Source of the DNA: Vicia villosa
Lineage: Eukaryota > Streptophyta > Magnoliopsida > Fabales > Fabaceae
Assembly (NCBI RefSeq): GCF_029867415.1
Contig: NW_026705769.1
Span: 62,001 to 126,000, forward strand
Reading direction: 5' to 3'
Length of the DNA stretch: 64,000 nucleotides
The notes beneath the pieces were generated by a model. The model was not told the origin of the DNA, made no database searches, and was given only the letters and a program-made list of their open reading frames with translations. Positions 1 through 10,683 of the stretch are shown here, piece after piece. The position numbers were made by a program, and so were the translations under genes. Positions within the stretch are counted from its first letter, which is position 1. Each line of letters begins with the position of its first letter.

Positions 1-2999
1 ACTAACCTAAAAGTTATGGATTATGGATCCTAAAATTCTAAAGGAACACATAAGTGAAACCACAATTACAAGTAAAAATTACAAGTAAACAATGGTACAA
101 AATTAGTACAAAAGCATGACTTGAAAATATAGCACCAAACATGAAAACAAATGATTCAAAATATAGTGCAAAATTGAATTATAAAAAAACTATTTATTTC
201 CTATGATTTTTATATGACAAAGGCAAGAATTCTAATCAAGCAAAAGAATTAAAATAAAAGCCTAAACTAATATTTTTTGTGATCGTTTTTTATGTCAAAA
301 ATTATGTTAAAGTCTCAAAATTCATAGGACAAAATTAGCTTTTATTTACTCAAAGAAATGGTAAAAATCTAATTAGAACCTAACCATATCAACTGAAACT
401 GGGGGTGTAAACTGAAATATATGGTGTGAAGAGTAAACTGGGCGCAGGGCCCATGGAGAAAAGCCCAAGGTGATGTTTTTGTTTCAGATTTTTGTTAATA
501 AAGAAAAGCATGGGCCGGGAGATGAGAACTTCGCAGATATGGCCCATCGGATTGTTTGATCTCTGATTTTTGTTTGTGCCAAAAACGAAACATGGGCCCA
601 GGGAGTATGAATTTGGGGCCAAATGTATCAGTATTGATCCACAGATTTTCCAGATTTAATATTGTTATTATCATATTACTATTCAGAATAATAAATAAAA
701 AATAATAATTAACAAAAGAAAAAGAAAATGAAAGAGGAACTAGGGTTCGGAATTGTGACCTTTCAGCTTCTATCGTGAGTTTAGAGAACCTCTGAGTTCT
801 CTCCCTCAAACGGCGCGGTGAACCTCACTCTCTTCTCCGATCAACATACAAACTCACGGTGCTACCACTTCTTCTCTCGTCTCCGACTTCTCTCGGTTTC
901 TTTTCGTTTGAATCGTCGTGTTTCTTTTGTACCGTGTTGATGCAAATTTGATGGAGATGAGGGTGAAGATCGAAGTGAAGACGATGTTGCTTTCAGATTA
1001 TTAGAGAAGGTTCGACGACGGTCTTGTGAGTAGCGATTGAAGATTTCCGAATGTTGAAGGTTGTTGGCGATTATTGAATCGATGAAGAAAGTTCTTGAGT
1101 CTTCTTCATGTGATTGTCACGGTGAGTCTCTAGACTTGATTATCCTCTCTTTCTTTCTTCTGAGATCTTTCTCCTTTTTTATTGTGAATTCTGTTGTCGA
1201 TTTTCTGTTAGGGTAATGATGAAGATTGAGGAAGATGATGGAGGTGAATCATGGTGGCAATCGTGGTTGAATTGAGTGTGCAGAAGCGATGAAGATGATG
1301 AATTTGGAGAGGAGTAAAGGTTGAGTTGGTGATTGAAAACGGTGGGTATGATGAAGGATGAGTGAAAGAAGATGAAGATGGAGAGAGAGTCGAGATGTGG
1401 AGATGGATGAATGTTCTGAGATGAAGTGTGAAAAAATGGTGGAGAAACTTGAAGCTGAGTGAGGATCCAGTTATATAGAGATTGATGATGAAGAGAATTC
1501 CCGGTTATGAGGTGAGTTTAACTCTTGATTTCAGTTAATTCCCTCTCCTCCTCTTTTGTGTCAAAATTCTGTTATCTGTTAGAGTTTTGTAACCGACTTT
1601 GGGATGTTAGTTAGGGTTGTTAGTAAGTTACAAGGTTGTTAGAGGTGGTTAAATCAGTTAGAGAAATTAGGAAGAGATTAGCAATTGGTTAGGACAGTTA
1701 GGTTGGTTAGAAATCTGTTAGTAGAAGTTATTAGTTTGTTACAAAACTGTTAGGTGGTTATAAGTTTGTTATATTCAGTTAGTGATGTTGAAAGTTGGTT
1801 AGAAGTTAGTTGGAGACTGTTACATGGCAGTTGGAGTTAGTTATATGTTTGAAGGTTTGTTATAGGTTAGGGAAGTTAGTTACAAAACTGTTTTGGTGTT
1901 TACGAATTCTGTTAGTTATGGTTATGGTTAAGAAAAGATCAAGGTTGATTCTGTTAAGTATTGGAAAAGGTTGGTTGTGGGTTATGATAACTGTTAGTCA
2001 TATGGTCAGAAATAAGTTGGGTAGTTATGAGAAGGTGGTAACTGTTTCCTGTTAGGTATTAGAAAAGGTTGGGAGTTGAGTCAAGATGGGATTGGTTAGC
2101 AAATATGCAGTGCAGAATCTGTTTGTCAATTGGTGTTTTGTATTGGTTTATACGTATGTATAGGCTGCTGTTTGGTATTTCTGAATGCTGAATGGACCCT
2201 TTATTTTGTTACAGAATGAGCGGACAAAATTGGTTTCTCGGGTGCGGATCTGTTTGAATGAATTGGAGTATGGACCTTTCTTTGTGGAGCTGATTAACTA
2301 TGAATAGAATGGCTAGTCTTGAAGGATGGAAACTGAACTTGTTTATTTTTCTTTGTGACAGGTTGCAGCATGCCGTGATATGAACTTGATGTGTGCCATG
2401 AGCAAAGAGTTTTCATAATAGCCATTGCTTGGAACTTGATGAAGATAAAGAGTGATGCTTGGATTTGAAGAATTGAAACAACCTCTTTTTTCTCTTTAGG
2501 AATCAAACTGAGTCTTGTTCAATAGTCATAGTATTTGGTCAAATGTTGTAAAAGAAAGGTTCTTTTATAGTTTCTCAACTCTGTTCTTGTAATGCCTTGT
2601 AATTAAACCTCTTGAATTTTGTATTTATGGATTTTGACTCTTTGAGATGTAACTGTTGACTTGTATTTTAAGTAGTGAATGAACTTTCCCACCATTTATG
2701 ACTTTTGAATTTTCAAGTCCTTCTCCTTTGTCAACTTAGATGAGCACCATAACATATATTACAAGTAGTGTGCCAGATACTTATATCCAAACTCCATAAA
2801 AAAAATCCTCTTGATTACTAAATAAATATGGAAATAAACCCTGATCCAATTGATGTCTTTAATCTATCACCACTGATTTAATGAACCAATATTATTTTTA
2901 ATGAATGCATGATGTGTAAGTGACCTAAAATGCAAGTGAAGTTAAAAACAATAAGCGAGTTAGTAGAAAAATTGAATGGGCAAATTTTGGGGTGCAACA
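1..2999. repeat. LTR-like block, orientation uncertain
   Basis: No credible protein is encoded here. The block is AT-rich, and its right end reads GGTGCAACA on the plus strand, so on the minus strand it starts TGTTGCACCCCAAAATTTG. That resembles the LTR starts of the two Ogre-like elements in this window (TGTCATACCCCAATTTTTG), which suggests an LTR terminus at 2999. It could be the 3' LTR of the minus-strand element E0, or the outer end of another element inserted there. No clear polypurine tract abuts the terminus, and a short minus-strand reading frame runs straight into it, both of which favour an insertion boundary. Positions 720-1500 hold CT-rich and GATGAAG-rich stretches, and 1570-2060 is full of GTTAG. 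The left end lies outside the window. Confidence 0.45.
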
Positions 3000-3863
3000 A
3001 CCTGCTTTGTTATAAGTGACCAATGCTTGCTTTTCTTTGAGTTCTTCTGCTTGTGCCTTGTTGCTTGTTGAGTTTGCCATGAATCAAAAACATCTTTGTG
3101 AGTGTGATCTTGTATTCACAAATACCGTCCAATCATGACTCAATTGGGGAGAAGACATTCCGTCGGGGAATAAGACTCCAGGAGCAAGGAGAATGCATCG
3201 AGACGTGCTTTGCTAAGGATATGAGAATCTTGGAATAAAGAAAGTCTCATCTGAATGTAATCAGCTGGGGAATGAGAATCTCTCATTAGGAAGCACTCTG
3301 CTGGGGAGTGAGAATCTCTCATGGTTAGGTCCGCCAATATGTTGACGCAACGTGCTTGCAAGCATGTACCTACGAGACAAACAAATGCAAATGCCCCAGG
3401 ATATAGCATGGTATCTTGGCCTGCCATCCTGGTTACACAAGACTTTGAAGTAGATTCAAAGGTTATATTATTTCTAATCATGTATTGTAAAAGCAATGCA
3501 GTTTTCATATGCAAAGTTTAACACAAACTCAGGACGTTTTATGCAAACAAAACAGTAAAGGAAAACAGTTGTTTAAGATAAAAAGGATCTTTATTAATTG
3601 CAAAAAGGAATGCTCATAAAAGAGCGAACACATTTCAGAAGTAGTTCCTAGTAAGAGGTAACCACACATTTATTGAGTACAAGAGAAATGGCAATGTGAA
3701 ACAGATATCCATTGGTTTCGATCCCGCTATCACTTTTATAACCTCGACGTTCTCATCTCCTTGCTTTGGAATACCGTACTCATTAGGATTGATCACTGCC
3801 CGATTTAACAACTGATTAGTGTGACATCACCAAACTCGTGGACCCGACGGGGTTTGTGAGCGC

Positions 3864-4061
3864 CTTTAGGGATTTGAGTTGCCAGGTGCAAACTCAAGAA
3901 CACGGAGTCTTGCTTATCCCTCGGTCGGGAGCCCTAAATAAAGTGATTGGATGTTGTGCATGCTTTAGGGATTTGAGCTTCCAGGTGCAAACTCAAGAAC
4001 ACGGAGTCTTGCTTATCCCTCGGTTGGGAGCCCTAAGCATGTATGAAGAGTGATTGCCAAG
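3864..4061 (-). repeat. 99-bp tandem repeat, two copies
   Basis: Two copies begin CTTTAGGGATTTGAG, at 3864 and 3963, and both include a block ending in TCGGTCGGGAGCCCTAA or TCGGTTGGGAGCCCTAA. A diverged third copy lies far away at about 37403-37485, next to the protease fragment of the same old element. Tandem repeats in the 3' UTR are a known habit of Tat/Ogre elements. Confidence 0.75.
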
Positions 4062-4105
4062 GTGGCATGCGAGATGTAGTCGTTCGCTTTTGTCCCTTTT
4101 TTGCC

Positions 4106-4133
4106 TAAGCCGCCCTTTCGGGTTTTCAACTTA
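4106..4133 (-). promoter_or_regulatory. E0 copy of the 3'-UTR hairpin
   Basis: On the minus strand a 7-nt arm TAAGTTG is followed by AAAA, an inner CCC-GAAA-GGG hairpin, and the pairing arm CGGCTTA. The layout is the same as in the arrays of E1 and E2, with two G.T (G.U in RNA) pairs in the outer stem. It lies about 100 nt past the pol stop rather than 23 nt, because an A/G-rich tract (minus strand) separates them. Only one copy is recognisable. Confidence 0.7.
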
Positions 4134-4231
4134 GCGGGTATATTTGTTTATTTTTCATTCTTTTGCCTGATTCGTTTTCTTTTCTTTTTCTTTCTTTTTT
4201 TTTTGTTTTTTTTGTTTTTTTTTTATCAGGT

Positions 4232-5989
4232 CTATGCGAAGTATTTTTTGACTACATCCGCGTTCACAGGGTGCGGAAAGTTCTCGCCATCCATTGTTGC
4301 AAGCATCATGGCACCGCCAGAGAATACTTTCTGCACGATAAAAGGGCCTTCATACGTCGGAGTCCACTTGCCTCGAGGATCACCCTGAGGAAGGATAATT
4401 CTTTTGAGCACCAGGTCACCTGGTTTGTAGCTTTGGGGTCGCACCCGCTTGTCAAAAGCTTTTCTCATCTTCCTTTGGTACACCTGACCATGTCCAATAG
4501 CCGCTAAACGTTTCTCATCAATAAGGTTTAACTGATCCACTCGATTCTGTACCCATTATGACTCGTCAAGCTCAACGTCTTTCATAATCCTCGGGGAAGG
4601 AATCTCAACTTCAACAGGCAATACCGCTTCCATACCATAAACAAGTGAGAAAGGAGTTGCTCCTGTCGATGTACGCACAGAAGTGCGATAACCATGCAAG
4701 GCGAAAGGCAACATCTCGTGCCAATCTCGGTAAGTCACTACCATCTTCTGCACAATCTTCTTAATATTCTTGTTGGCCGCTTCAACAGCGCCATTCATCT
4801 TCGGACGATACGGAGAAGAATTGTGATGCTTGATCTTGAAGGACTCACAAAGCTCTTTCATTATCTTGTTATTGAGATTCGATCCATTATCAGTAATGAT
4901 CTTCTCAGGAATCCCACAACGACAGATTATGTTGTGCTTGATAAAATGAGTAATCACTTGCTTGGTGACATTCGCATAAGATGCGGCTTCAACCCACTTG
5001 GTGAAATAATCGATGGCAACCAAAATGAAGCGATGTCCATTAGAAGCAGTAGGCTTAATATCTCCAATCATATCAATGCCCCACCTTACGAAAGGCCACA
5101 GAGAAGTCAAGACATTCAAAGGCACCGGCGGCACGTGCACTTTATCAGCATAGATCTGGAACTTGTGACAAATTCTGACATGGTTATGACAATCGGTTTC
5201 CATAGTGGACCAATAGTAACCAGCCCTTAAGATCTTCTTAGCCATCGTATGCCCACTACCAAACTCGCCTTCGTGCATTTCTTCTATGATTTTCGAAGCT
5301 TCTTCCTTAACGACACATCGGAGCAACACACCGTCATGATGCCTCTTGTACAAAACCCCACCGTTAAGGTAAAACTTGGTTGCGAACCTTCTCAAAAACT
5401 TCTTATCAGTCACCGACGCTTCGGGAGGATACTCTTGAGTTTCGAGGAACTTTTTGATATCATGATACCAGGGATTACCATCCAATTCAACATCAGCCTC
5501 AAAGCAAAACGTTGGTTCGTCCAACCTATTGATGGTAATGTTAGGCGCCTCATTGGCCCATTTCACTTTAAACATGGAAGCCAAAGTAGCAAGAGCATCA
5601 GCAAGATTGTTCTCTTCTCTAGAAATATGCTCGAATGTGATTTCATCAAAGTACAGAATGAGTCTCATCACATGCTCCCTGTACGGAATCAGATTCTGAT
5701 GGCGTGTTTCCCAATCTCCATTGATCTGGCTAATGACAAGATTGGAATCCCCATAAACTTTCAAGTACTTGATTCGCAAATCGATCGCAACTTCGATACC
5801 ATAAATGCAAGCTTCATACTCAGCCATATTATTAGTCCAATCAAAACAGATTCTGGCTGTGAACGGAATATGAAAACCTGATGGAGAAGTAATTACAGCT
5901 CCAACACCATTCCCAAGTTCATTAGAGGCACCATCGAACACGAGCGTCCATCGCGATCCTGGTTTGGGTCCTTCCTCTGGTCCAGGAAT
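4232..5989 (-). pseudogene. E0 pol, aRNase H-integrase part (broken)
   Basis: This is the 3' part of an Ogre-type pol on the minus strand. It starts in the linker before the archaeal-type RNase H, where E1 inserted. The aRNase H follows (first acidic motif FDGASN, then the YEA and VYGDS motifs), then the integrase zinc-binding region, the catalytic core (WGIDMIG, ITDNGSN, NGAVEAANKN) and the C-terminal domain ending NADVVKKYFA. A TAA at about 4553-4555 interrupts the frame just after a DES tripeptide, and the frame continues unchanged behind it to the stop at 4232. In the integrase zinc finger the last Cys is Phe (CHKF, where E2 has CHKC and E1 CYKC). The upstream part continues at 26022. It is non-functional as it stands. 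Confidence 0.9.
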
Positions 5990-5994
5990 GTTAC
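5990..5994. repeat. Target-site duplication GTTAC, left of E1
   Basis: GTTAC directly precedes the E1 5' LTR and recurs at 25695-25699 directly after the 3' LTR. A 5-bp duplication is normal for Ty3/gypsy integration. It proves that both ends of E1 belong to one insertion and places E1 within the E0 pol. Confidence 0.95.
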
Positions 5995-6262
5995 TGTCAT
6001 ACCCCAATTTTTGACCCTAAGACCCTATATCATTCATATCTCAATCACTAATCAAGAGCTTCACTTGGAAGTTTTGTTCATGGTGTTGCACTCACCTCAT
6101 CAATAAGAGGGACCATCAAGCACCAATGATTGTTTATCTTATATGTATATTATACTAACCCAAATACCAAAAACATTTCTTTGTTTCTTTGTAGGCTTTT
6201 GTTTTGTAGGTACCAAGCCAAGACATGCAATAAACAAGGCATTTTCACATTTTTGACTGATG

Positions 6263-6439
6263 AAATCGATTTCCCTACTGGGTAAATCGATTTCTCTGCA
6301 GCAATCTTCAACAAAATCACATTCTGGACAGCATGAAATCGATTTCCCTCTTGGGTAAATCGATTTCCCTAGTGTATTTTGCGCCAAATTCTCTTCTGGA
6401 ACAGAGTGAAATCGATTTCACTCCTGGGGAAATCGATTT
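6263..6439. promoter_or_regulatory. Paired AAATCGATTT palindromes, upstream cluster
   Basis: Six exact copies of the 10-bp palindrome start at 6263, 6284, 6336, 6357, 6409 and 6430. They form three pairs, each exactly 21 bp start to start. The 11-bp spacers are themselves partly self-complementary (CCC...GGG), so each pair can fold into a hairpin. The cluster lies about 250-420 bp upstream of the TATA box, where a U3 enhancer would be expected. The function is inferred. Confidence 0.6.
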
Positions 6440-6682
6440 CCTTAACGCGAAATTCAAAAAATATAAGGAGGGAAGCTTGACATCATTTTGGTACCTTTTT
6501 CTTTGATCATTTTTGATCATTTTACCAATTTTCCACCTCATCAAAATTAACCCCTTCATTAAACCCACTTAAACCTCATTTTACCATTTCTTACCATTTA
6601 AATGCCACTTTAATTACCAATTAAACACAAGCTAATTACCAAATGCAAAAAGACCAAACTACCACTACTCTTGCTCTCATCC

Positions 6683-6690
6683 TATAAATA
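6683..6690 (+). promoter_or_regulatory. E1 LTR TATA box
   Basis: TATAAATA followed by GAGCCCAC, with a pyrimidine-rich stretch downstream. It is the best core promoter candidate in the LTR and is kept in the 3' LTR at 22682-22689. The transcription start would lie about 30 bp downstream. Confidence 0.65.
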
Positions 6691-7139
6691 GAGCCCACTA
6701 CTCTCTCATTTCTCAAGTTTTGAGAGCCAAAAAATCCCTTGCAATTTCTCTCCTCATCCTCACCAAATTCACCAAAGCTCTTTTTCTTTCATAAAGTTTG
6801 TGAGTCACATCTTGAACCTCACAAACTTTGAGCTAAACCACCATCCATTTCACTCTTTTTTCTTCAATTGTTGAGAGATCAAGTTTGTGTTGGTGATTCT
6901 TGAAGTAGATCTAAGTTTTGTTCAAGATTTGGTAATTTTCTTCATCCTTTTTGTATATCATAATGTGATCCTTTGTTGCTTGTGTTCAATGCATCTTTGA
7001 TGCTATATTGGTGCTATTTGATGGTGATTTGATGGAAAATTCGTGCTCCAATTGATGTGTGATCATAAGGTGTTTGTATATTTGTTGAAGTCAAGTTTCA
7101 TGCCTTTAAATGATGTTTTTGCTGAAATTTACACTGGGG

Positions 7140-7242
7140 AAATCGATTTCCTTAAGGCTGAAATTGATTTCCTGCTGAACGTAACTTGTTTTTTTGAAGA
7201 CTGCACTATGGAAATCGATTTCCCCCTGCATGAAATCGATTT
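7140..7242. promoter_or_regulatory. Paired AAATCGATTT palindromes, downstream cluster
   Basis: Copies start at 7140, 7161 (one mismatch, AAATTGATTT), 7212 and 7233, again as two pairs exactly 21 bp apart. This cluster lies downstream of the TATA box and so within the transcribed part of the LTR. In the 3' LTR all four copies are exact. Confidence 0.6.
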
Positions 7243-7424
7243 CCAGCAGGCAGAATGTGGTTTTTTTCCCTTTTTATGCTTGTTTTGGCTTCCTTCTTCC
7301 TCCACTTCATTAATATCATTGGATCTAGGGTGTTGATAGGTTTGAAATGACCTAATCCACCAAAATGGATGAATGATATTAATGATAGTGAGTTGATTAT
7401 CTTTTATGCATTTTATTTTTCTTT

Positions 7425-8190
7425 TCATCTTATTTTCTTTTGATCGATGAAAGTCTTAATATCTTGAGAAATCTATGGATTCTTGATAAAGACTAGATCA
7501 ATTTATGTTTTTATCTTTTCACCTTATTTTCTTTTGATCGATGAAAGTCTTAATATCTTGAGAATTCTATGGATTCTTGATGAAGACTAGATCAATTTGT
7601 TTTCATTCTTATCTTTTCATCTTATTTTCTTTTGATCGATGAAAGTCTTAATATCTTGAGAATTCTATGGATTCTTGATAAAGGCTAGATCAATTTATGT
7701 TTTCATTCTTATCTTTTTCATCTTATTTTCTTGTGATCGATGAAAGTCTTAATATCTTGAGAATTTTATGGATTCTTGATGAAGACTAGATCAATTTGTT
7801 TTCATTCTTATCTTTTCATCTTATTTTCTTTTGATCGATGAAAGTCTTAATATCTTGAGAATTCTATGGATTCTTGATAAAGGCTAGATCAATTTATGTT
7901 TTCATTCTTATCTTTTTCATCTTATTTTCTTGTGATCGATGAAAGTCTTAATATCTTGAGAATTCTATGGATTCTTGATGAAGACTAGATCAATTTGTTT
8001 TCATTCTTATCTTTTCATCTTATTTTCTTTTGATCAATGAAAGTCTTAATATCTTGAGAATTCTATGGATTCTTGATAAAGGCTAGATCAATTTATGTTT
8101 TCATTCTTATCTTTTTCATCTTATTTTCTTGTGATCGATGAAAGTCTTAATATCTTGAGAATTCTATGGATTCTTGATAAAGACTAGATC
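7425..8190 (+). repeat. Tandem repeat in E1 5' LTR, eight units
   Basis: Units of about 94-101 bp are recognisable by the phrase GATCGATGAAAGTCTTAAT, with the GATCGATG anchor at about 7442, 7536, 7634, 7735, 7833, 7934, 8033 and 8132. Two unit variants alternate (AAGGCTAG and AAGACTAG; TTTTGATC and TTGTGATC). The 3' LTR has only six units. Confidence 0.9.
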
Positions 8191-9892
8191 ATTTCTTCTT
8201 CTCCTTCTTATTTCTTTTGATTGATGATCTTGATACATGGAGAATTCTCCTACATTTGTCCCGACTCGATAAAAGATCAAATATGGAAGAGAATTGTATG
8301 CGGTTGATTTATGACTTATGGAAATTTATCGTGTAGTCTCTATGATTTTATCAAGCTTCTGATAAGTTTCCGTTGACCTTAAATCCGAGTACATCCTTCA
8401 CTCACCATCTATCTTCATTACTAACTTTGATAAAATACTTGACAAGTTTCAAGATGGTTATCTTTAACATCTAACAATTGAATTTAATTTCCGCAATTTA
8501 TTATATTGCTCTTTATATTTCTCGCTTTATCGCTTGATTTTATCATTTCATCATATTTACATTCCGCCATTTTCTCTTTGTCCATTTGGACGTTTATAAT
8601 TCCGCTATTTTCCTTTTGTCCATTTGGACATATGTTTATGCTTCCGCTATTTTCTCTTTGTCCACTTGGACCATACTTTACTTTTATGCTAAAACACTAA
8701 TAAACAACCAAAAATCTAAAAAACCCATAAGGCTCTCTTTTGGACTATTGGTTACTATCCCTAGCATTTTGGAGATTTGGACTTGTGGACTTAGTGCCTC
8801 TGGACCCTTATTCTGTTGTTACTCTGCTGTTATTCTGTCTGTCTGGCATTGGATTGTTGTCTGTTTGTATGTCCAGGTATTTCCTTGAAAGCACTTGATG
8901 GTTAATTCCAAGGCATTGAGATAAGGATTTTACCCGAAAATAGCCGTTACTCTGCCCGATTTTCGTCAGAATTCTTAATGTGCTTAATGCAAAGTGGTGC
9001 TAAGATAATAAGTTCATCTGGATCCCCAAGTGTTAATGTGTTGGTATTGATAATTCCAAAGGATGGGAAAACTACCTTGACTCTTAATGTCAAGTGTTGG
9101 CTTCTTATTTGGTTAGTCCGTTTCTTTCCTTAGCTTTTATTTTATGCACTAGGTTAGCCTCTTCATCTCCTCCCACTTCTTAGATTTTCAAAATCTTCTC
9201 CCTTTTTACAAAACCTTCTTATGTTTGCAATCTTTTCAAAACCTTTTTTCTTTAAAATATCTTTTGCCCTTAGTGGCCTTTTCTTCAAAAGTTTAGACAC
9301 GACTAATTGTCGAAACGAGTGGTTATACCCCACGATTTTGAAATTGATTGATAAAACGTGATCTTTTCCGCGTGAGAGAGCTAGTGGCATACTCGTTGAT
9401 TTTATCCGAGTTGGAGCCCTTCTTTCATTTGCGATGCAAAGAACTCGTTTGTTCTCATGCTCAAGATCAATGGCTGAGTATTTCTCCCCGACGACGATAA
9501 AGTGTTTATCCGTTTTTAAAACCGTTTTCCCTTAAAGCGGAACTACATTCTGACTTCTCCATTGCACCGAGGAGGTATGTAGGCCCAAGGCTTAACGCTT
9601 TGCCGAGCGTATTTTAAAAATAAAACAAACCCTTTTTTAGCACACACACACACAGATTTTCAAAAAGGTTCCTGTGGAATACCACAGATATGAGGGGTGC
9701 TTAAAACCTTCCCCTCATATAATTAACACCCGTACCTGAGATCTCTTTCTTGTTTTAAAAACAAAACTTTGGGTTTTACGTTCTTTTCCCTTTTCCTTTG
9801 AAAAAAATAAAGCGCGGTGGCGATTTCAAACGGAATATTGATTCGAGTCAATCCCATGGCTTCGATATCAGATTTTCCCCTTTACAGAAAAA

Positions 9893-9910
9893 TGGCGACT
9901 TCACTGGGGA
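9893..9910 (+). promoter_or_regulatory. E1 primer-binding site, tRNA-Arg type
   Basis: TGGCGACTTCACTGGGGA begins 6 nt after the LTR end. Its complement ends in the CCA expected of a tRNA 3' end, and the sequence matches the tRNA-Arg type of site used by Ogre/Tat elements. Minus-strand DNA synthesis would start here. Confidence 0.9.
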
Positions 9911-10683
9911 TCTAGTTTTTAAGTGTGTTAAGCCTATTTTTGTTTATCTGTGTGTTTTTATCTGTATATATTGTTGTGTGCTTTGTGTGTTTATCTTCGT
10001 TTTTTTCTTTTTGGTGCTCGATGGTTCCTCTGTGATGAGACAAAGTTCTAACCCGAACTTTGGTGAGTAACTTGAGATAGGAGGTGGTAAGACCAATAGT
10101 CGCATGTCAGGAGTAATCCTTACCATGAGCGTCATATGGTGGAACCCCAATCAGTGGAGGCCTCATGGAAGGTAGTAGAGGTTGTTACGAACCATCGTGA
10201 TAACGCTATTACTTTCAATAGTGAGTGTCCGTAGAAGCTGAATGGCCTAGAACCTTTTTAACCAATCTAAGCCTTTTTAGGATGTAGTGCAGAAACAAGA
10301 TCAAGTACCAATTTGAGCTTGTTGTCATGCGATACTACGCTCAGAAGAGGTCTTTTTAGGCATATTATTGGCGCCCATGAGCAATTGTGCGTGCCGGTAA
10401 TATCCGATAGAAGATTGAAAACTCTGGGAACCTTTGTAGAACCCGATTGGCAGGTACAAAATTCCCTAGATCACTCCTTGTGGGATGGGTAGACCCATGG
10501 CTCCATGCTCGTGACGTCGAACCTAAGAACCTGGACTGTGTGATTTTGTGTGATTTGATGTGATCTTGTGTGCTCTTGATTGTGGTTGATGCATAAACCA
10601 TGCATTCATGCATTCATAAAAATGACATTCACAAATGGTTTTCAAGGAACTTAGAGACATTTTTTGTAAACATCACAGGTACC
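9911..10683 (+). other. E1 5' leader
   Basis: Untranslated leader between primer site and ORF1. It has patches of similarity to the E2 leader (43504-44299), including a stem-loop at 10362-10403 and a phrase TTGTCATGCG. Near the 3' end, a T-rich tract followed by AAACATCACAG could be a splice acceptor just before the ORF1 start; E2 has a similar AAACATTATAG. Packaging or dimerisation signals would be expected in this region. Confidence 0.6.
10362..10403 (+). promoter_or_regulatory. Leader stem-loop of E1
   Basis: The arms ATATTATTGGC (10362-10372) and GCCGGTAATAT (10393-10403) pair over 11 bp with two G.U pairs, around a 20-nt loop. The equivalent in E2 (43918-43960) keeps the 3' arm exactly and has C instead of T at position 7 of the 5' arm, so that G.U becomes G-C. 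The loops share CATGAG and AATTGTG. Confidence 0.65.

Larger units (their letters stand above)
3000..4231 (-). other. E0 3' untranslated region with repeats
   Basis: This non-coding sequence lies downstream (minus strand) of the E0 pol stop. It holds a long homopolymer-rich stretch (T/C on plus, about 4160-4230), one copy of the conserved hairpin (4106-4133), a 99-bp direct repeat starting at 3864 and 3963, and short CCCC-rich repeats at about 3150-3330 that resemble those in the 3' UTRs of E1 and E2. Nothing in it looks like a functional gene. A 27-codon frame starts at a minus-strand ATG at 3080 and is cut off at the LTR-like terminus at 2999. Confidence 0.6.
5995..9886 (+). repeat. E1 5' LTR (3892 bp)
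   Basis: Starts TGTCATACCCC and ends TTTACA just before the leader. The matching copy is at 21993-25694. It contains five pairs of an AAATCGATTT palindrome, a TATA box at about 6683, and an array of eight units of about 94-101 bp at 7425-8190. Small open frames in it recur in the other LTR and show no protein features, so they are not called. The block before the end (8880-9886) is non-coding, with a short CA run near 9641. Confidence 0.95.

Noticed and set aside
720..1500. Possible host gene 5' end (CT-rich leader, GT donors)
   Set aside because: No sustained coding frame or protein similarity. Similar gene-like stretches occur inside the E2 LTR.
1570..2060. Interstitial telomere sequence suspected from GTTAGGG-like words
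   Set aside because: No run of the plant telomere heptamer (TTTAGGG); words are degenerate and aperiodic.
5249..5881. Plus-strand ORF of 210 codons opposite the E0 pol, and a similar 178-codon one at 4694-5230
   Set aside because: Shadow frames on the strand opposite a clear integrase/RNase H coding region.
7425..8190. Regular repeats that could suggest a CRISPR-like array
   Set aside because: Plant genome, contiguous 95-100-bp tandem units with no unique spacers, located in an LTR.
8506..8888. Hydrophobic small ORFs in the E1 LTR, repeated at 24310-24680
   Set aside because: They recur only because the LTR is duplicated; no homology to recognised proteins and no conserved start context.
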